Of a DNA stretch of 37,500 bases, positions 31,857 through 37,500 are shown piece by piece. The notes under the pieces were generated by a model. The model was not told the origin of the DNA, did not search any database, and worked only from the letters and a program-made list of their open reading frames with translations. Made by a program: the position numbers and the translations under genes. Source of the stretch: Prorocentrum cordatum (Eukaryota > Sar > Dinophyceae > Prorocentrales > Prorocentraceae); NCBI GenBank assembly GCA_963575745.1, contig CAUYUJ010019871.1, positions 574,519 through 612,018 of the forward strand, given 5' to 3'. Position 1 is the stretch's first letter. Each line of letters starts with the position of its first letter.

Positions 31857-32869
31857 ATTACTAGCACGTGGGGACACTCCGTTCTCACCAGTGCCAGGGT
31901 TTTCATACGACGCCCGCCAATACCCCCACTTTGTGGGGGGCCGGTTCAAGCTCTACCACATTTCCAAACGACTCTTCGCCACCACCCACACCCAGCTTCC
32001 CGCCCTATGACGTTCGGACACTTTACTTCGTGGCCTGCGGACGACCGTGGCTACTACACTGGCGCGTGGCTACTACACTGGCGGATTGTGGCCCCTGGCA
32101 GGCGCGCGGACGCCGTTGAAAGAGCGTGCGAAAGTAGCTCGCGCGAGCTCATGTAACATAAATGTTGAAAAACCATTTGTTTTTAAGGATTCGGACAGCG
32201 CGCGCGGGTAGAAATTTGGAAAATCCGTGCACGTGTTTTTCGAGGACCTACGGTGCGATTCGTGCGATTTTATGATACGCGGTGCTGAATTTCTTAAGAA
32301 ACCCAATGGTATTGGAAGATTTCGGCGTGCGCGCGCGAAGAAAAAACGAATGTGTCCCATATGATATTATTTGACAGGGATGATGGCCCTGCCATGCGCG
32401 CAACCGTTGTTGCAGAAGTTCGAAGCACGTGAAAAAGTTGCTCGCAAGAGCCCGTTTGACAGAAATGTTGAAAAAATATTGGGTTTCCTCAGAAATCCGC
32501 AAGAGCGCGCAAGATGAATTTTTGAATTTTTTTTTGAAAAACCATTTGGTTTTTCATGTTTTTATGTTAAAATCGCTACGAAAACTAAGGTTTTGGAAGG
32601 ATTTCATCTTGCGCGCGCGAGTGTGCACTTCGTGTCATTTTTTTGCAAAGGATTCTTGAAGTTTGGTTATGTTAGAACAAGACATGTCATTTTATATTGT
32701 TTTTTGACAGGGAAAGCGGGCGTCAACAAAACAACCGGATCTGGTACACATCGTTTTGCCGGAGACTTCCTCACGAAAATTATGAAAATGAGGCTGCGGC
32801 CTAGGCGCGGCGAGGGGGGCGTGCACCAGGGGGCCCAACAATAATTATTCTTTAGAAATAATAATGTTC

Positions 32870-32871
<2 letters not shown>
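31857..32871 (+). mobile_element. E module, copy 7 (long body)
   Basis: Full head with hairpin, a doubled GGCTACTACACTGGCG, the extra ~240-bp subunit also in copy 4, the normal body, and a full tail (about 32818-32871). The antisense and sense frames are broken by indels relative to other copies. Confidence 0.85.

Positions 32872-32906
<35 letters not shown>
32872..32906 (+). repeat. (AAC)n microsatellite, ~12 units
   Basis: Pure AAC between E tail and E head. Confidence 0.97.
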
Positions 32907-32908
<2 letters not shown>

Positions 32909-33750
32909 TACTAGCACGTGGGGACACTCCGTTCTCACCAGTGCCAGGGTTTTCATAGGAGGCGGGCAATACCCCCACTTTGTGGGGGGGCCGGTTCAAG
33001 CTCTACCAAATTTCAAAACGACTCTTCGCCACCACCCACACCCAGCTTCCCGCCCTATGACGTTCGGACACTTCACTTCGTGGCCTGCGGACGACCTTGG
33101 CTACTACACTGGCGCATGGGTACAATGACTTGTTGTGGTAACATTTTGTGGAAGCTAGCTTAGTATACGACTTTTTCCCCCTGCAATTGAAGATTTCGGC
33201 GTGCGCGCGCGAAGAAAAAACGAATGTGTCCCATATGGTATTATTTGACAGGGATGATGGCCCTGGCAGGCGCGCAACCTTTGTTGCAGAAGTTCGAAGC
33301 ACGTGAAAAAGTTGCTCGCAAGAGCCCGTTTGACAGAAATGTTGAAAAAGTACTGGGTTTCCTAAGAAATCCGCAAGAGCGCGCGGGATGAATTTTTGAA
33401 ACTTTTTTTTTGAAAAACCATTGGGTTTTTCATGTTTTTATGTTAAAATCGCTACGAAAACTAAGGTTTTGGAAGGATTTCATCTTGCGCGCGCGAGTGT
33501 GCACTTCGTGTCATTTTTTGCAAAGGATTCTTGAAGTTTGGTTATGTTAGAACAAAACAGGTCATTTTATATGGTTTTTTGACAGGGAAAGCGGGCGTCA
33601 ACAAAACAACCGGATCCGGACTCCCCCGTTTTGCCTGAGACTTCCTCACGAAAATGATGAAACTGTGGCTGCGGCCTAGGCGCGGCGAGGGGGGCGTGCA
33701 CCAGGGGGCCCAACAATAATTATTCTTTAGAAGTAATAATATTCAACAAC
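32907..33750 (+). mobile_element. E module, copy 8
   Basis: Head with hairpin, then a unique ~90-bp piece (33110-33190) where copy 7 has its extra subunit, then the normal body and a full tail (about 33690-33750). The tail's AAC run is interrupted after four units by the start of D array 2. Confidence 0.85.
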
Positions 33751-33757
33751 AACAACA

Positions 33758-35975
33758 AAATAGCCTGGCGAAGGACCCAACCATATGCAGTTGTGAATGC
33801 CGCAATTGTGCTGGGTGGTGGCGGACGCATGCGGGCGGTGCCACTGGGACCTTCAGTGGAGCTCCCTATGGGGCCACGAAACGCTGTACTGGGTGGGTGA
33901 GACGCGGTCAGCAAGGGCTGTGCTGCGTGGTGGCGGACGCATGCGAGCGGTGCCACTGGGACCTTCGGTGGAGCTCCCTATGGGGCCACGAACCGCTGTA
34001 CTGGGTGGGTGAAACGCAGGCAGGGAGCAAGGGCTGCGCAGGGTGGTGGCGGACGCATGCGGGCGGTGCCGCTGGGACCTTTGGTGAGCTCCCTATAGGG
34101 CTACGAAGCGCTGTTCTGGGTGGGTGAAGCGCAGGGAACAAGGGCTGTGCTGGTGGTGGCGGACGCAAGCGGGCAGTGCCACTGGGACCTTTGGTGGAGC
34201 CCCCATATGGGGCCACGAAACGTGCGAGGGGTGTGCCAGAATGGGGTGTGGAACCGCATGCCAGCGCAGCCACTGGGGCCTTCGGTGGAGCTCCCTATGG
34301 AGCCACGAAGCGTGTGAGGGGTGTGCCGAAATGAGGGGTGGAACCGCATGCGAACGCAGCCACTGCGGCGTTCGGTGGAGCTCCCTATGGGGCCACGAGA
34401 CGTGTGAAGGGCGTGCCGAAAAAGGGGGTGGAACCGCATGCGAGCGCAGCCACTGGGGCCTTCGGTGGAGCTCTCTATGGGGCCACGAACCGTGTGAGGG
34501 GTGTGCCGAAATGGGGGGGGAACCACATGCGAGCGCAGCCACTGGGGCGTTCGGTGGAGCTCCCCATGGAGCCACCCACGAAGCGTGTGAGGGGTGTGCC
34601 GAAATGGGGGGTGGAACCGCATGCGAGCGCAGCCACTGGAGCGTTCGGTGGAGCTCCCTATGGGGCCACGAAACGTGTGAGGGGTGTGCCAGAATGGGGG
34701 GTGGAACCGCATGCGGGCGCAGCCACTGGGGCCTTCGGTGGAGCTCCCTATGGGGCCACGAAACGTGTGAGGGGTGTGCCAGAATGGGGGGTGGAACCGC
34801 ATGCGGGCGCAGCCACTGGGGCCTTCGGTGGAGCTCCCTATGGGCCCGAAACGTGTGGAAGGCGTGCGTGTGCCAGCACGGGGGTGGAACCGCATGCGGG
34901 CGCAGCCACTGGGGCCTTCGGTGGAGCTCCCTATGGGGCCACGAATCGTGTGAGGGGTGTGCCAGAATGGGGGGTGGAACCGCACGCGGGCGCAGCCACT
35001 GGGGCCTTCGGTGGAGCTCCCTATGGGGCCACGAAACGTGTGAGGGTGTGCCAGAATGGGAGGTGGAACCGCATGCGAGCGCAGCCACTGCGGCGTTCGG
35101 TGGAGCTCCCTATGGGGCCACGAAACGTGTGAGGGGTGTGCCAGAATGGGGGGTGGAACCGCATGCGGGCGCAGCCACTGGGGCATTCGGTGGAGCTCCC
35201 TATGATGCCACGAAACGTGTGAGGGGTGTGCCAGACTGGGGGTGGAACCGCATGCGGGCGCAGCCACTGGGGCCTTCGGTGGAGCTCCCTATGGGGCCAC
35301 GTAACGTGTGAGGGGTGTGCCAGAATGGGGGGTGGAACCGCATGCGGGCGCAGCCACTGGGGCCTTCGGTGGAGCTCCCTATGGGGCCACGAAACGTGTG
35401 AGGGGTGTGCCAGAATGGGGGGTGGAACCGCATGCGGGCGCAGCCACTGGGGCCTTCGTTGGAGCTCCCTATGGGGCCACGAAACGTGTGAGGGGTGTGC
35501 CAGAATGGGGGGTGGAACCGCATGCGGGCGCAGCCACTGGGGCCTTCGGTGGAGCTCCCTATGGGGCCACGAAACGTGTGAGGGGTGTGCCAGAATGGGG
35601 GGTGGAACCGCATGCGGGCGCAGCCACTGGGGCCTTCGGTGGAGCTCCCTATGGGGCCACGAAACGTGTGAGGGGTGTGCCAGAATGGGGGGTGGAACCG
35701 CATGCGGGCGCAGCCACTGGGGCCTTCGGTGGAGCTCCCTATGGGGCCACGAAACGTGTGAGGGGTGTGCCAGAATGGGGGGTGGAACCGCATGCGGGCG
35801 CAGCCACTGGGGCCTTCGGTGGAGCTCCCTATGGGGCCACAAAACGTGTGAGGGGTGTGCCAGAATGGGTGTGGGAGGGGGAGGAGGGGGGGAAGGGGAG
35901 GAGGAGGAAGGAGAAGAGGAACGCGGGGCGTCTCTCTTCAAAACGCGGACCCAACACCACAGAATGGTTGGAACA
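33758..35975 (+). repeat. D array 2 (90-bp tandem repeat), paralogue of D array 1
   Basis: It starts TAGCCTGGCGAAGGACCCAA. Four longer units in the same order as array 1 come first, then about 18 units of 90 bp. Six consecutive units at 35311-35850 differ by only about two bases in total, while the left units are diverged. The end repeats array 1: GGGTGTGGGAGGGGGAGGAG, then one GGACCCAACACCACAG and ATGGTTGG. The array sits inside an (AAC)n tail: AAC lies on its left and AACAAAACAAC on its right. Confidence 0.94.
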
Positions 35976-36018
35976 AAACAACAAAACAACACCAACAACA
36001 ACAACAACAACAACAACA
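35976..36018 (+). repeat. (AAC)n microsatellite
   Basis: AAC and AAAAC units between D array 2 and an E head. Confidence 0.95.
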
Positions 36019-36384
36019 ATTACTAGCACGTGGGGACACTCCGTTCTCACCAGTGCCAGGGTTTTCATAGGAGGCGGGCAATACCCCCACTTTGTGGGGG
36101 GGCCGGTTCAAGCTCTACCAAATTTCCAAACGACTCTTCGCCACCACCCACACCCAGCTTCCCGCCCTATGACGTTCGGACACTTCACTTCGTGGCATGC
36201 GGACGACCGTGGCTACTATTCAGGGCCCCGCGGCCGACGACGACGGCGTGCGCGCGCGAAGAAAAAACGAATGTGTCCCGCATGGTATTATTTGACAGGG
36301 ATGATGGCCCTGGCAGGTGCGCAACCGTTGTCGCAGAAGTTCGAAAAAGTTGCTCGCAAAAGCCCGTTTGACAGAAATGTTTAA
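36019..36384 (+). CDS. Possible short ORF carried by E modules
   Basis: About 120 codons from the head to a stop at 36384, with no ATG near the start, so translation would need an upstream start. It reads a Gly/Pro/His-rich head, an Arg-rich block (RRRRRARAKKKRM), a hydrophobic patch (TGMMALAGAQPL) and a charged end (VARKSPFDRNV). The same frame is open at 25582-25947 and, except for a late shift, at 15495. Other copies are broken. It may be a real peptide or chance in a recent repeat. Function unknown. Confidence 0.25.
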   Translation: MTSTWGHSVLTSARVFIGGGQYPHFVGGPVQALPNFQTTLRHHPHPASRPMTFGHFTSWHADDRGYYSGPRGRRRRRARAKKKRMCPAWYYLTGMMALAGAQPLSQKFEKVARKSPFDRNV

Positions 36385-36783
36385 AAAGTGTTGGGTTTCC
36401 TACGAATCCGCAAGAGCGCGCGGGATGAGATTTTGACAATTTTTGTTGAAAAACCATTGGTTTTTTTATGTTTTTATGTTAAAATCGCTGCGAACACTAA
36501 GGTTTTGGAAGGATTTCGTCTTGCGCGCGCGAATGTCCACTTTACCTTATTTTTTGCAAGGGATTCTTGAAATTTGATTATATTAGAACAAGAAATGTAA
36601 TTTTCTATTGTTTTTTGCAAGGGAAAGCGGATTACAACAAAACAACCGGATCCTGTACACACCCTCTTTTCTGAGGCTTCCTCACGAAAATGATGAAAAT
36701 GTAGCTGCGGCCTAGGCGGCGCAGGGGGGGCGCGCACCAGGGGGCCCAACAATAATTATTTTTTAGAATAAATAATGTTCAAC
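36019..36783 (+). mobile_element. E module, copy 9
   Basis: Complete head with hairpin, body and tail (about 36731-36783), the tail passing into a long AAC tract. The plus frame from the head is open to 36384 and ends in residues PFDRNV. Confidence 0.87.
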
Positions 36784-36804
36784 AACAGCAATAGCAATAA
36801 CAAT

Positions 36805-36845
<41 letters not shown>

Positions 36846-37160
36846 CCACAACCACAACCACAACAACAACATCAACATCAACAACAACAACCACAACAAC
36901 AACAACAACAACAACCACACTAACAACAACCACACCAACAACAACAACAACAACAGCAACAACAACTACAACAACAACAACGACGACAACAACAACCACA
37001 ACAATAACAACGACGACGACGACGAAGACGACGATGACAACGACGACGACGACAATGCAAACACCAATAACAACAACAACAACAACAACAACAACGACGA
37101 CAACAACAACAAAAGAACAACAACAGTTGCAACAACAACGACCATAACAGAACAACAACA
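36784..37160 (+). repeat. Long degenerate AAC/GAC microsatellite
   Basis: About 375 bp of AAC with CAC, GAC, ATC and TAC variants. It joins an E tail to a type-3 head. Frames read Asn runs, or Val on the other strand. Confidence 0.96.
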
Positions 37161-37500
37161 ATATTGTTACTTATCTGTTCGCGTGTCATTCAATATGCAT
37201 ATCCCAAACCCTGGATACCCGCCCTCTTCGTCTTCGATCGTACCCCCTTTTGGGGGGTATATTCATTCCCTGCCACGCGTGGTTGGTGAAGCCCTTGAAA
37301 ACGAAGGGTAACAGATAACGGGGGAGACCGAAGGGCATACGTATAGGGGACCGCAGAAGGCAACGACGGAGCCGCTGAGGGCCACGAAGAGCGACAGCGG
37401 GGCCAAGAAGGGCATGCGTATGGGGCCACGACGGGCGCAAACGAGCGGGGGCCACGAAGGGCATAGATGTATGGGGCCAGAAAGGGCGACAGCGGGGCCA
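37161..37500 (+). mobile_element. Type-3 module, copy 4 (cut by window end)
   Basis: Head A with the TACCCCCTTTTGGGGGGTA hairpin (37241-37259), then at about 37325 the first units of minisatellite C (GGGGCCACGACGGGCGC, GGGGGCCACGAAGGGCATA), as in copy 2. It continues past the window. Confidence 0.8.

Noticed and set aside
34093-36384. Several 250-390-codon ORFs on both strands
   Set aside because: All are frames of the 90-bp D repeat, with no domain and equal openness on both strands.

Overview
This window reads as nuclear DNA of a dinoflagellate-like eukaryote. The evidence is a LINE-type retrotransposon, very long trinucleotide microsatellites, several minisatellite families, many foldback sequences and no bacterial gene arrangement. 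Genus cannot be fixed from sequence alone. I found no tRNA, rRNA, DinoSL spliced-leader or telomere repeat.

Region 1 (1-5.2 kb, minus strand) is a non-LTR retrotransposon. ORF1 carries a zinc ribbon, coiled coils and a basic tail. ORF2 carries an endonuclease and a reverse transcriptase, is broken by at least two frameshifts, and runs off the left edge. Region 2 (5.2-13.6 kb) has no gene I can name. It holds at least five foldback elements, a ~620-bp inverted-repeat structure, and GGA, GAC/GGC, CTG, CT, CTC and ATC tracts. Two weak plus-strand ORFs lie at 10.7-11.75 kb.

Region 3 (13.6-37.5 kb) is a nest of repeated modules in one orientation. Type-1/2 modules ('E', ~0.75-1.1 kb) start just after an (AAC)n tract with a head carrying a CCCCCAC/GTGGGGG hairpin and end in a conserved tail followed by a new (AAC)n. 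Type-3 modules start with a different head ('A'), then minisatellites C (~21 bp) and B (41 bp), then a related tail. Two paralogous arrays of a 90-bp repeat ('D', 19.87-22.09 and 33.76-35.98 kb) sit inside these modules as inserted cassettes. Two copies of a minus-strand gene lie inside E modules. The better copy encodes a ~750-residue protein with tandem ~60-residue repeats, each anchored by a tryptophan, and a KRPAA-rich linker.

The most interesting reading is that one common head/tail chassis carries different bodies, including an unknown repeat-protein gene. The window also contains matching versions without the gene and without the D array, so gain or loss of these cassettes can be read directly.
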